DNA from: Bog-473 sp963744935
GTDB lineage: Bacteria; Actinomycetota; Acidimicrobiia; Acidimicrobiales; RAAP-2
Assembly (NCBI GenBank): GCA_963744935.1
Contig: CAVUVM010000003.1
Location: forward strand, 186,001 to 250,000
Reading direction: 5' to 3'
DNA length: 64,000 nucleotides
The notes under the pieces were generated by a model. It was not told where the DNA came from, searched no databases, and saw only the letters and a program-made list of their open reading frames with translations. Shown here piece after piece: positions 32,407 through 40,892 of this stretch (position 1 is the first letter of the stretch; every line of letters begins with the position of its first letter). A program made the position numbers and the translations under genes.

Positions 32407-33600
32407 TCAGGGAAGCCCGCGCGACTTGCCGAGCGCCTCGTTGGCCAACTGCTGCGCATAGGTGTCCGAAAAGGCCATGACGCCGTTCTTCTGGACGAGG
32501 ACGAAGTAGAGCCAGGCCCCGGCGGGTGGGTGGAGGGCCGCGTCCATGGCGTCCTTCGACGGCATGCAGATCGGGGTCGGCGTCAGGCCGTTGTTCAGGT
32601 ACGTGTTGTACGGCGTCTGCAGCTGGAGATCCTTTTGCGTCACCGTCCCACCGTCTTGGCCGAGGGCGTACAGGACCGTCGAGTCCATTTGCAGAGAGAT
32701 ACCCTGCGTAAGGCGGTTGTAGATGACCCGGGCCACATCGGGCATGTTGACCGGGATGTAGCCCTCCTTCTCGACGATCGAGGCGACGACGATCAGCTGG
32801 TACGGCGTGAGGCCGAACGCCGATGCCGCCGTCGTCGTCAACCCCTCCGCCTGCGCGTCCTGGTCGAAGCGCCGCACCATGTCGGCGACGATGGTCCCGT
32901 CGCTCTCACCGGGGAGGATCAGATACTCGCCCGTGCCCAGCATGCCCTCGAGGTCGTTGGAGCCCGGCGGAGAGAAGTCAGAGCGCACCGCGCCGCTCGC
33001 CGCGGCTTTCTCGAATCCGCCCTCGTCGTGGCCCGGGATGCTGTCGACCTGGGCCGCGACCTCCGAAAGAGTGAAGCCGGGTCGCACGTCCACGGGGTAG
33101 ATGTTCGGCCCGGCAGCCAGGAGGGAGCGCACCTCGGAGAAGGTCTGGTTCTCGTGCAGGGCGTAGCTGCCGGGGAGCACGGTCGGTGAGCCGTGCAACA
33201 CGTCGAAGATGCGGAAGGCAAACGAGCTCCCGATGACGTGTTTGGCATTGAGGGAGTCGATGACGGCGCTCGTCGACTCTCCTTGCTTCACCGTCACGAC
33301 GACTTGGGGCCCCTCGGGGCCCAGCGCGTGCGACTCGAGCTCGTACCAGAGCACGCAGGCCAAGACGAGCACGACCAGGCCACCCACGGCGGCGGCCAGG
33401 ATCCGGCGCCGCCGCCGCTGAGCCGAGCGTGCCGCGTGCCGGCCCGCACGGGTCTCCTCGGTGCCACCGTCCGGCCCCGCCGGGTCGGCCCGCCCGGCTA
33501 CGGGCTCGGGTTCAGATTCGGAACCGGGCCGAGGCCACGGGGACTCGTCGTCGTCGTGCCCGGACACGCTCGAGTCGTCCGGTCCCCCGGTCCCGCTCAT
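32407..33600 (-). CDS. mltG: endolytic murein transglycosylase MltG
   Basis: Membrane-anchored YceG-like enzyme of 397 residues that cuts nascent glycan strands. It has a ~65-residue acidic and Arg-rich cytosolic lead, then the TM helix ILAAAVGGLVVLVLACVLWYEL. A LysM-like region follows (VTVKQGESTSAVIDSLNAKHVI), then the catalytic core VIVASIVEKEGYIPVNM with the catalytic Glu, IYNRLTQGISLQMDSTVLYAL, YNTYLNNGLTPTPIC and LHPPAGAWLYFV. The ATG at 33600 overlaps the ruvX stop as ATGA. Confidence 0.95.
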   Translation of the reverse strand: MSGTGGPDDSSVSGHDDDESPWPRPGSESEPEPVAGRADPAGPDGGTEETRAGRHAARSAQRRRRRILAAAVGGLVVLVLACVLWYELESHALGPEGPQVVVTVKQGESTSAVIDSLNAKHVIGSSFAFRIFDVLHGSPTVLPGSYALHENQTFSEVRSLLAAGPNIYPVDVRPGFTLSEVAAQVDSIPGHDEGGFEKAAASGAVRSDFSPPGSNDLEGMLGTGEYLILPGESDGTIVADMVRRFDQDAQAEGLTTTAASAFGLTPYQLIVVASIVEKEGYIPVNMPDVARVIYNRLTQGISLQMDSTVLYALGQDGGTVTQKDLQLQTPYNTYLNNGLTPTPICMPSKDAMDAALHPPAGAWLYFVLVQKNGVMAFSDTYAQQLANEALGKSRGLP

Positions 33601-34058
33601 CGGGCGTCCAACCAGGCCTGCAGCAGGACCATCGCGGCCGCGCTGTCGACCACCTTGCGCGCCGCCTGGCCGGTCCGGCCCGCCGCGCGCATGGCGTGCT
33701 CCGCCTCCACGGTCGTGAAGCGCTCGTCCGCCGTCTCCACCACAACGCCGTCGGGCTCGAGCAGCGTGCGCAGCGCAGCCGCCTCGTCAAGGGCTGCCTT
33801 CGCGGCCGGGCCGACGTCGCCCGAGAGGCTGAGCGGCAAGCCCACCACCACGGTCGACGCCTCGACCTCCCGTACGGCATCGACCACGGCGCGGCGGTCG
33901 CGTGCCGCATCGCCGCTGCGCTCGATCGTGCCCCAGGGGCTGGCGATGCTGCGGCCACTGTCGCTGAAGGCCACCCCGATCCGCTTGGTGCCGAGGTCGA
34001 CTGCCGCCACCCGGCCAGCTGTCTCCGCGCGCTCGACGCCCCCTTCTGCCGCGTTCAC
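33597..34058 (-). CDS. ruvX: RuvX/YqgF Holliday-junction-resolvase-like protein
   Basis: RNase H-fold protein of 153 residues, implicated in 16S rRNA 5' processing and, by fold, in junction resolution. Metal-ligand motif VAAVDLGTKRIGVAFSD, VVVGLPLSLSGDVG, ALRTLLEPDGVVVETADERFTT, then VDSAAAMVLLQAWLD. The start GTG overlaps the alaS stop (GTGA) and the end overlaps the mltG start (ATGA). The alaS-ruvX-mltG order is a conserved actinobacterial set. Confidence 0.94.
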   Translation of the reverse strand: MNAAEGGVERAETAGRVAAVDLGTKRIGVAFSDSGRSIASPWGTIERSGDAARDRRAVVDAVREVEASTVVVGLPLSLSGDVGPAAKAALDEAAALRTLLEPDGVVVETADERFTTVEAEHAMRAAGRTGQAARKVVDSAAAMVLLQAWLDAR

Positions 34059-36637
34059 TTGGAGAGAAGTCGCCGGGCCTCTTCCAGCGCCGCGTCAATC
34101 TGCGAGGGGTCCTTGCCCCCTGCCTGCGCCACCTCTGGCGAACCGCCGCCGCCGCCGCCGACGAGCTTGCCCAGCGTCCTGACCAGCTGGTCGGCGTTGG
34201 GCTCGCCACCGGTCACGGCTGTCACGGAAGCCGAGGTGCCGTCAGGAGAACCTGCCAGGACCACGACGCGCACGCCGTCGTGGCGAAGGACGGCCTGGGC
34301 GAGCGAACGCAGCGCGTCAGGCTGCACCTCGTCACGCCGGGCGATCACGACGCCTCCGTCGGAGGCCGCCTGGGCAGCCAGGCTCTTCGCCTCGGCCTCG
34401 CTCGACTGCTGCCGCAACCGCGACAACTCCTTCTCGGCGTCGCGCTGGCGCTCCATCACTCGCTCGATGGCGGCCACCAACTCGTCGGGCTCCGTGCGCA
34501 GCAACTCCGCGGCGGTCTGGACGAGCCGCTCGCGCTCGACGGCGCGGGCGAGCGACGCCTTCCCCGTGAGGGCGAAGATGCGCCGGGTGTTCGAGCCGAT
34601 GGACCCCTCCGACAGCAAGGTGATCGGACCGATCTGGCCGAGCGAGTCGACGTGCGTGCCGCCGCAGAACTCCAGCGAGCTCGGCCCCGCCTGCACCACG
34701 CGGACGGACGCCCCGTACTTGTCGCCGAAGAAGGCGATGGCACCCATCTGTTCGGCTTCGTCGCGCGAGGTCTCGGTCGTGTCGACCGACACGTCGGTCA
34801 GCACGGCCGCGTTGGCCAACGCGAAGACTTCGTCGAGCTCCTCGCGGGTCGGCTGGCTGTGGTGCGAAAAGTCGAAGCGCAGGTAGTCCGGGGCGACCAG
34901 GGAACCCTGCTGGCGCACGTGGTCGCCCAGCACCGTGCGCAGCGCGGAGTGCAACAGGTGCGTCGCGGTGTGGTTGCGGCGGATGGCCTCGCGGCGCTCG
35001 CCGTCGATGGTGGCAAGCGCGTCCTGGCCGGCCACCAGCTCGCCGTCGACGCGCGCTTTGTGCACGATCAGCCCCGGCACTGCGTACTGGGTGTCGTAGA
35101 CGTCGGCGATGCCCGACTCGGTGACGATGGTGCCGGTGTCGCCCATCTGGCCGCCGCCTTCCGCGTAGAAAGGTGTGCGGTCCAAGAAGATCTCGACGGT
35201 GCCCGCTTCGCCGGCATCCTCGTCGCTCATGCGCTCGAGCACGGCCAGGACCCGGCCCGGCGCCTCGTAGTTCTCCCTGCCGCGCCCGACGAAGGCCGTC
35301 TGGCCCTCGACGTCGAGCAGGGCGCGGTAGACGGCTTCGTCGCCTGCGCGTGACGACTTGGCGGCCGCACGGGCGCGTTCGCGCTGCTCGCGCATGGCGG
35401 CGTCGAAGCCGGCCCGGTCGACCTCGACCCCCGCGTCGCGCGCCAGCTCCTCGGTGAGCTCGACGGGGAAGCCGTGCGTGTCGTGCAACATGAACGCGAC
35501 GTCACCGGGAAGGACCTTGCCGCCGCTCTCGAGCGCCTCTTCGAGGCGTCCGAGCCCAGCGCGCAGGGTGCGGTCGAAGCCGGCCTCCTCGCGGGCGACC
35601 ACGTTGACGATGAGGTCGTGCTGGCTGACGAGCGCGGGCCATGCCTCACCGAGCACCTCGGTGGCCGCCTGCACGAGCGTGGGCCCGATCGGCTTGTCCA
35701 CTCCGAGCCGGCGCGCCGCCATCACGGCACGCCGCACGATGCGGCGCAGCACGTACCCGCGGCCCTCGTTGGCCGGGAGCACCCCGTCGGCCACCAGCAT
35801 GGTCATGGCCCGTGCGTGGTCAGCCAGGACGCGTAGCGAGACGTCGGTCCGTTCGTCGGTCCCGTAGCCGGTGCCGATGACGGAGGCCGCCGCGTCGATG
35901 ATCGGCAGGAACAGGTCGGTGTCGAAGATCGAGTCCTCGCCCTGCAGCACCGGGAGGATGCGCTCGAAGCCGGCGCCGGTGTCGATGTTCTTGCGCGGCA
36001 GCTCGGACAGCTCGCCAGCCTCGTCCCGGTTGTACTGCATGAAGACGAGGTTCCACATCTCGACGAAGCGGTCGCTGCCACCGTGTTTGGGCCCGCCGTC
36101 GTGGCCGTACTCGGGGCCCTTGTCGATGAAGATCTCCGAGTCCGGTCCGCAGGGCCCCGTCTCGCCCATGGCCCAGAAATTGTCCTCGTCACCCATCCGC
36201 TGGACGCGCTCTGGACGCACGCCCACCGTGTCGATCCAGATCCGTTCGGCCTCGTCGTCACCCTCGTGCACGGTGATCCAGAGGCGGTCGCCGTCGAGGC
36301 CGAAGACCTCGGTCAGGAGCTCCCAGGCCAACGGGATGGCATCGGCCTTGAAGTAGTCCCCGAAGCTGAAGTTGCCCAGCATCTCGAAGAAGGTGCAGTG
36401 GTAGGTGTCGGTGCCGATGATGTCGATGTCAGGGGTGCGGAAGCACTTCTGCACGGACGTCGCCCGAGGCCACGGGGGCGTCTCCTCCCCCAAGAAGTAG
36501 GGCTTGAACGGCACCATCCCCGCGATGGTGAAGAGGACCGACGGGTCGTGGGGGATGAGGCTGGCGGAGGGGACGACGACGTGGCCCCGATCAGCGAAGA
36601 AGCGCGTGAAGGCCGCCCTCAGTCCGTTGGCGTCCAT
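34055..36637 (-). CDS. alaS: alanine--tRNA ligase
   Basis: Class II synthetase of 860 residues. Catalytic domain: IPHDPSVLFTIAGMVPFKPYFLG, SVQKCFRTPDIDIIGTDTYHCTFFEMLGNFSFGDYFK. Editing domain: the HxxxH zinc-type motif in RRNHTATHLLHSAL and the second site EFCGGTHVDSLGQIG. The C-terminal DHHA1 domain ends with GGGGGGSPEVAQAGG and a basic tail. Complete and in frame. It starts at ATG 36637, 46 bases after the S53 protease stop. Confidence 0.97.
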   Translation of the reverse strand: MDANGLRAAFTRFFADRGHVVVPSASLIPHDPSVLFTIAGMVPFKPYFLGEETPPWPRATSVQKCFRTPDIDIIGTDTYHCTFFEMLGNFSFGDYFKADAIPLAWELLTEVFGLDGDRLWITVHEGDDEAERIWIDTVGVRPERVQRMGDEDNFWAMGETGPCGPDSEIFIDKGPEYGHDGGPKHGGSDRFVEMWNLVFMQYNRDEAGELSELPRKNIDTGAGFERILPVLQGEDSIFDTDLFLPIIDAAASVIGTGYGTDERTDVSLRVLADHARAMTMLVADGVLPANEGRGYVLRRIVRRAVMAARRLGVDKPIGPTLVQAATEVLGEAWPALVSQHDLIVNVVAREEAGFDRTLRAGLGRLEEALESGGKVLPGDVAFMLHDTHGFPVELTEELARDAGVEVDRAGFDAAMREQRERARAAAKSSRAGDEAVYRALLDVEGQTAFVGRGRENYEAPGRVLAVLERMSDEDAGEAGTVEIFLDRTPFYAEGGGQMGDTGTIVTESGIADVYDTQYAVPGLIVHKARVDGELVAGQDALATIDGERREAIRRNHTATHLLHSALRTVLGDHVRQQGSLVAPDYLRFDFSHHSQPTREELDEVFALANAAVLTDVSVDTTETSRDEAEQMGAIAFFGDKYGASVRVVQAGPSSLEFCGGTHVDSLGQIGPITLLSEGSIGSNTRRIFALTGKASLARAVERERLVQTAAELLRTEPDELVAAIERVMERQRDAEKELSRLRQQSSEAEAKSLAAQAASDGGVVIARRDEVQPDALRSLAQAVLRHDGVRVVVLAGSPDGTSASVTAVTGGEPNADQLVRTLGKLVGGGGGGSPEVAQAGGKDPSQIDAALEEARRLLSK

Positions 36638-36683
36638 CGCCCCAGCCTACCGGGGGCAAAATCGGCGTCGGGGCCCGCCCGGG

Positions 36684-39560
36684 CTAGGTCGACGACATGC
36701 CCACGATGGGCTTGTTCAGGTGGATGCTTCCCGTCGAGCCGAAGAACTGCGCGTCGCCGTAGGTGAAGATGCCGCCGTCGCCCGCCACCAGCCAGTAGCC
36801 GTCGCCGTCGGGCGTGCCCGCCATGCCGACCACCGGCTGATTGAGGTGGATGCTCCCCGCCGAACCGAAGAAGCCGGCGGTGCCGTAGTCGAAGATGCCG
36901 CCGTCGGCCGCCACCAGCCAGTAGCCCCCGCCACCGGGTGCGGCGGCCATCCCCACCACCGGCGAGTTCAACGGCAGCGAGCCGGCCGAGCCGTGGAACT
37001 GGGCATTGCCGTAGGAGAAAATCCCGCCGTCGGACGCCACGAGCCAATAGCCCGCGCCGTCTGGCGTCGAGGCCATCCCCACGATCGGCTTGTTGAGGTG
37101 CATGCTGCCCGTCGAGCCGTAGAACTGCGCATTGCCGTAGCTGAAGATGCCCCCGTCCGCCGCGACCAGCCAGTACCCGCCGCCATTGGGGGTAGCCGCC
37201 ATGCCCACGATGGGCTTGTTCAGGTGGTGCCCGCCCATGGATCCGAAGAACTGCGCGTCGCCGTAGGTGAAGATGCCGCCGTCGGAAGCGACCAGCCAGT
37301 AGCCGTTGGTGCTCGGCGTGTCGGCCATGCCCACCACCGGCGCGTTGAGATGCAGGCTGCCGGCGCTGCCGAAGAAGCCGGCGCTGCCGAAGTCGAAGAT
37401 GCCGCCGTCGGAGGCCACGAAGCTATACCCCTGGCCGCAGTTGAGATCGCCGTCGAACCCGTACTGATCGGCCGCGGAGCTGGCCGAGACGCCGAGCGGA
37501 TTGGCCACCGTGATGTCGACGCACATGGGCCCCGGCGCGTTGGGCGGAACGACCGAGATCGAGGTCTGCGTCTGCGACAGGACGTGGCCGAACCCGAGCG
37601 AGCCGAAGCTGACGGAGGTCGCGTTGGCGAAGCCACTGCCCGAGACGGTGATGGAACCGCTGCCGCTGAGCGGGCCCGTGTTGGGACTCACCGAGGCCAC
37701 CGACGGGCAGCCGTCCCCGCCCTGCAACGAGGGGGCGAGATTCTGGTCGACGGGGGTGCCCAACCCGCTGGCGGGGTCGTAGCCGGCGGTCGCGCCGTAG
37801 TCGCCGCCTTGATTGTCGGTGAAGTCGTTGTTGCCCGAGGTGATGTCGGTGAAGTTGGTGTTCCCCGACCCGCCCAGTGCATAGAGCGCCGGCAGCACCA
37901 TGCCAAGCCGGTTGAAACAGCCCTGATTGATGTCTGCGAAGAGGCCGGCATTGGTCGGCGCGGCGACGCTCGTACCACCGAACGCGGTCCACACGCCGTC
38001 GTAGAACGCCGCGACGCCACCGCCCGAGGGGTCGCTCGGGAACGAGATGTCGGGCACGGCCCGATTGGCGTTCGCCGTGAACCCGTTCTGGAACGACGGC
38101 CGGCCCCACACTGCAGAGAAGCCGCCGCCCCCGGCGCCGGGAATCGGTACAGGGCTCGTGAACCCCTCCGCGCACACGATGGTCGCACCTTGGCAGTTGT
38201 TCCATACCACCTGGGAGGAGGCTGGCGCCCCGCTGGGCAGCCTGGTCCCACCTGCACTGACGACATCGGGTTGGGACCCCGGGTCGTCAACGCCGAGGGC
38301 GGTGCTGTGCGCCGGTGCGTTGGGGTAGCAGTCCTCCGAACCAGAATCGCCGGAGGCGGCGATCATGGTCTGGCCCTGCATCGCCATGCGCTGGAAGATC
38401 TGGCTCTCGCTCGGGATGTAGTTGGGATCGCCATTGATGAACTGCTCGCAGTTGCCCCAGCTCGTCGTGACCACCTGGGCGGCGTCCTGGCTCGCGATGG
38501 TGTTGAAGAGGTCGAGGGCCTGCGCGTCGTTGTTGTTGGGCGCCGCGTACACGAGGAGCGACGCGCCCGGAGCGTTGAACGAGGCGAGCTCGATATCGAG
38601 CGCGGCCTCGCCGCTGCCCGGCGCCGGCCCGAGCGGGCCACCGTCGATCGGAACGTTGCGGATAGCGCTGTCGAGCCCGTAGCACGACTCGAACGCGTTG
38701 ATGTCGCTCTGGAGGTACTGCTCGAACTCCACGATCGCGATCGTCTGGCCCGCGCCGGTGCGCCCCTGGCCGAAGAGCTGGTTGAGCCCGAACACGGAGG
38801 CCAACTCGGTCGACGTGTAGGCGCCGCCAAACGCTTGGCCCTGCGCCGCCGAGCAGGCCTGGGGAGTCCCGGCGTGGCCGACCGCGTGGCCCTGCTCGGT
38901 GGGGGCGCCGGAGCCGGATCCGCCGCTCGGGCCGGCGTGCGACGGCGAGGGCAGGAGCATGGAGTGCTCCTGGAACAGCCCATCGAGGCCGACCACGCCT
39001 GTCACCGTGCCCGAGAGCGACGCCGGTATCTGCGGTGCGGCGGTGTTAACCAGGGCCCGCGCCTGGGTCGGCGACTGCACCGTTTCCATCGGTGTATTGA
39101 AGGCGGCCGTCACCTCCGCCACCGATCCGCTCACCGGCAGCAGGGTCGACCCGGGTTGGGGCGTCCCCACCGTCAAGCCCTCGCCGCGCAGGACGGACGT
39201 CGCCTGTGCCACTTCCTGGGTACTCGGGCCGAACTCGGCCGCGTACTGCGCGGCCGTCAGGTAGTGCCGGTACTGCGGCGACCCCGGCGTGGACACCGCC
39301 GCCACCGCCTGGGCCAAGCCCGCGGGATCCTGGCCGGCGAGAGTCACATCGAGGTTGAGGACCTGGCTCGGCGGTGCGGCGCCGAGGGCCTTGGCGTTCG
39401 ACGGGATCTGGGGTGCGGACTGGGGCAGGACCACCTTCGCCTGACCGGCCGCCCCGGCTGCGTGGACGCCGGCGACGACGGGCGCCAGAGCCACACCAGC
39501 GGGCACGACCACCCCTAGCGCGACGGCAACGAGCGCGCTCCGCCTCCGATGACCCCGCAT
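36684..39560 (-). CDS. secreted S53 (sedolisin/kumamolisin) protease with six-repeat C-terminus
   Basis: Exported acid protease of 958 residues. Order: signal peptide (MRGHRRRSALVAVALGVVVPAGVAL...), pro-domain (PQYRHYLTAAQYAAEFGPS), catalytic domain, an IPT/TIG-like domain (VSPNTGPLSGSGSITVSGSGF), and six 42-residue repeats to the end. S53 residues are present: Glu and Asp in EAALDIELA, the oxyanion Asp in AASGDSGSEDC, and Ser in FGGTSVAAP. A Cys-containing loop lies just before the catalytic core. The ATG at 39560 overlaps the rarA stop as TGATG; a GTG one codon upstream is possible. S53 enzymes work at low pH, hinting at an acidic habitat. The gene looks like an insertion between rarA and alaS. 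Confidence 0.93.
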   Translation of the reverse strand: MRGHRRRSALVAVALGVVVPAGVALAPVVAGVHAAGAAGQAKVVLPQSAPQIPSNAKALGAAPPSQVLNLDVTLAGQDPAGLAQAVAAVSTPGSPQYRHYLTAAQYAAEFGPSTQEVAQATSVLRGEGLTVGTPQPGSTLLPVSGSVAEVTAAFNTPMETVQSPTQARALVNTAAPQIPASLSGTVTGVVGLDGLFQEHSMLLPSPSHAGPSGGSGSGAPTEQGHAVGHAGTPQACSAAQGQAFGGAYTSTELASVFGLNQLFGQGRTGAGQTIAIVEFEQYLQSDINAFESCYGLDSAIRNVPIDGGPLGPAPGSGEAALDIELASFNAPGASLLVYAAPNNNDAQALDLFNTIASQDAAQVVTTSWGNCEQFINGDPNYIPSESQIFQRMAMQGQTMIAASGDSGSEDCYPNAPAHSTALGVDDPGSQPDVVSAGGTRLPSGAPASSQVVWNNCQGATIVCAEGFTSPVPIPGAGGGGFSAVWGRPSFQNGFTANANRAVPDISFPSDPSGGGVAAFYDGVWTAFGGTSVAAPTNAGLFADINQGCFNRLGMVLPALYALGGSGNTNFTDITSGNNDFTDNQGGDYGATAGYDPASGLGTPVDQNLAPSLQGGDGCPSVASVSPNTGPLSGSGSITVSGSGFANATSVSFGSLGFGHVLSQTQTSISVVPPNAPGPMCVDITVANPLGVSASSAADQYGFDGDLNCGQGYSFVASDGGIFDFGSAGFFGSAGSLHLNAPVVGMADTPSTNGYWLVASDGGIFTYGDAQFFGSMGGHHLNKPIVGMAATPNGGGYWLVAADGGIFSYGNAQFYGSTGSMHLNKPIVGMASTPDGAGYWLVASDGGIFSYGNAQFHGSAGSLPLNSPVVGMAAAPGGGGYWLVAADGGIFDYGTAGFFGSAGSIHLNQPVVGMAGTPDGDGYWLVAGDGGIFTYGDAQFFGSTGSIHLNKPIVGMSST
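36687..37430 (-). repeat. six tandem 126-bp (42-residue) repeats
   Basis: Coding repeats in the protease C-terminus with consensus GYWLVA-DGGIF-YG-AQF-GS-GS-HLN-P-VGMA-TPDG. Five are full length and the last ends after 38 residues, at KPIVGMSST. The array begins mid-unit (GYSFVAS) and ends with the strand missing from its start, as in circularly closed beta-propellers. DNA identity between units is high enough for recombination. Confidence 0.88.
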
Positions 39561-40876
39561 CACGAATCGGCCTCCCTGCCTCGGCTGGTCCCGCCCGCGC
39601 CTTCTGCGCCGCGGGACGATGGCTCGTAGTAGACGTGGCCCTCGAGCGAGTCTGGACGATACTGCTGCGCCACCGTCCCGGTGGGGTCGTCGTGGGGGTA
39701 CACGTAACCCTCTCCGTGCCCGAGGGTGGCCGCCCCCTTGTAGTGCGCGTCGCGCAGGTGCGTGGGCACCTCTTGGCTCACGCTCGAGCGGACGTCGGCC
39801 TGGGCCCGGCCCAAGGCGACCACGACCGAGTTGGACTTGGGGGCCCTGGCCAGGTAGATCACCGCCTCGGCGAGGTTGAGTGCGGCCTCGGGGAGGCCGA
39901 CGTACTCCACCGCGCGCGCGGCAGCCTCAGCGACCAGCAACGCCTGTGGATCGGCCAGCCCGATGTCCTCGCTGGCGAGGATGACCATGCGCCGGGCCAG
40001 GAACCGAGGGTCCTCCCCCGCCTCGATCATGCGGGCCATCCAGTAGAGGCCGGCGTCGGGGTCCGAGCCGCGCACGCTCTTGATGAGCGCGCTGATCTGG
40101 TCGTAGTGCTCGTCCGCGCCCTGGTGGAACAGCCGGCCGTCGCGGGCGCGGGCCATGTCGTCCATGGTGAGCACGACCGGTGCGGATTCTGCGCCGGCGT
40201 CGGTGCCGGCGGCGGCGGCGCGGGCCAGCGCCACCGCCACCTCGACCGTGGTCAGCGCAGCACGCGCGTCGCCCTCGCACGCTGCGACCACCGCGTCGAT
40301 GGCATCGGGCTCCGCATCCGCGCCCTCCACGTCCAATCCACGCCGGATCAGCACGCGCAGGTCGTCGGGCGACAAGGGGTGCAGCCGCCACAGTGAGGCC
40401 CGGCTCAACAGGGGCGGATTGACCTCGAAGAACGGATTCTCCGTGGTGGCTCCGATGAACACGACCAGCCCCTCCTCGACGGCGGGCAGCAGCACGTCTT
40501 GTTGGGACTTGGAGAAGCGGTGCACCTCGTCGATGAACAAGATGGTGCCCTGGCCCTGCTCGCCCAGGCGGCGCTCCGCCTCGGCCAGCGCCTCGCGCAC
40601 GTCCTTCACGCCGGCGCCGGTCGCCGAGAGCGTCGTCAGGTGCTTGGCACTCGCCTCGGCGAGGAGTCGGGCGAGCGTCGTCTTGCCGGTGCCGGCCGGA
40701 CCCCACAGGATGGCCGAGCCCACCCGGTCGGACTCGGCCAGCGCGCGTAAGGGGGCACCGGGGCCGACGAGGTGCTGCTGGCCCACGACCTCATCGAGGG
40801 TGCGGGGGCGGAGACGAGTGGCGAGCGGCGCCTGGCGCTGGAGGTGGCGGTCGGCGGCGTCGGCGAAGAGGGACAC
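39560..40876 (-). CDS. rarA: replication-associated recombination protein A (AAA+ ATPase)
   Basis: MgsA/WRNIP1-type ATPase of 438 residues acting at stalled forks. It starts with LATRLRPRTLDEVVGQQHLVGPG, then Walker A in LWGPAGTGKTTLARLLA and Walker B FIDEVHRFSKSQQD. Sensor 1 is FIGATTENPFFEVNPPLLSRA, and the C-terminal tetramerisation region holds YWMARMIEAGEDPRFLARRMVILASEDIGLADP. The GTG start is at 40876. The aspS-rarA-alaS order is normal for the group, with the protease gene added. Confidence 0.95.
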   Translation of the reverse strand: MSLFADAADRHLQRQAPLATRLRPRTLDEVVGQQHLVGPGAPLRALAESDRVGSAILWGPAGTGKTTLARLLAEASAKHLTTLSATGAGVKDVREALAEAERRLGEQGQGTILFIDEVHRFSKSQQDVLLPAVEEGLVVFIGATTENPFFEVNPPLLSRASLWRLHPLSPDDLRVLIRRGLDVEGADAEPDAIDAVVAACEGDARAALTTVEVAVALARAAAAGTDAGAESAPVVLTMDDMARARDGRLFHQGADEHYDQISALIKSVRGSDPDAGLYWMARMIEAGEDPRFLARRMVILASEDIGLADPQALLVAEAAARAVEYVGLPEAALNLAEAVIYLARAPKSNSVVVALGRAQADVRSSVSQEVPTHLRDAHYKGAATLGHGEGYVYPHDDPTGTVAQQYRPDSLEGHVYYEPSSRGAEGAGGTSRGREADS

Positions 40877-40892
40877 GAACCGCCCGCCGGGG

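Noticed and set aside
36504..39518. A 1004-codon plus-strand frame opposite the S53 protease
   Set aside because: It is a GC-driven shadow rich in Arg/His/Gly repeats mirroring the protease repeats, with no recognisable domain.
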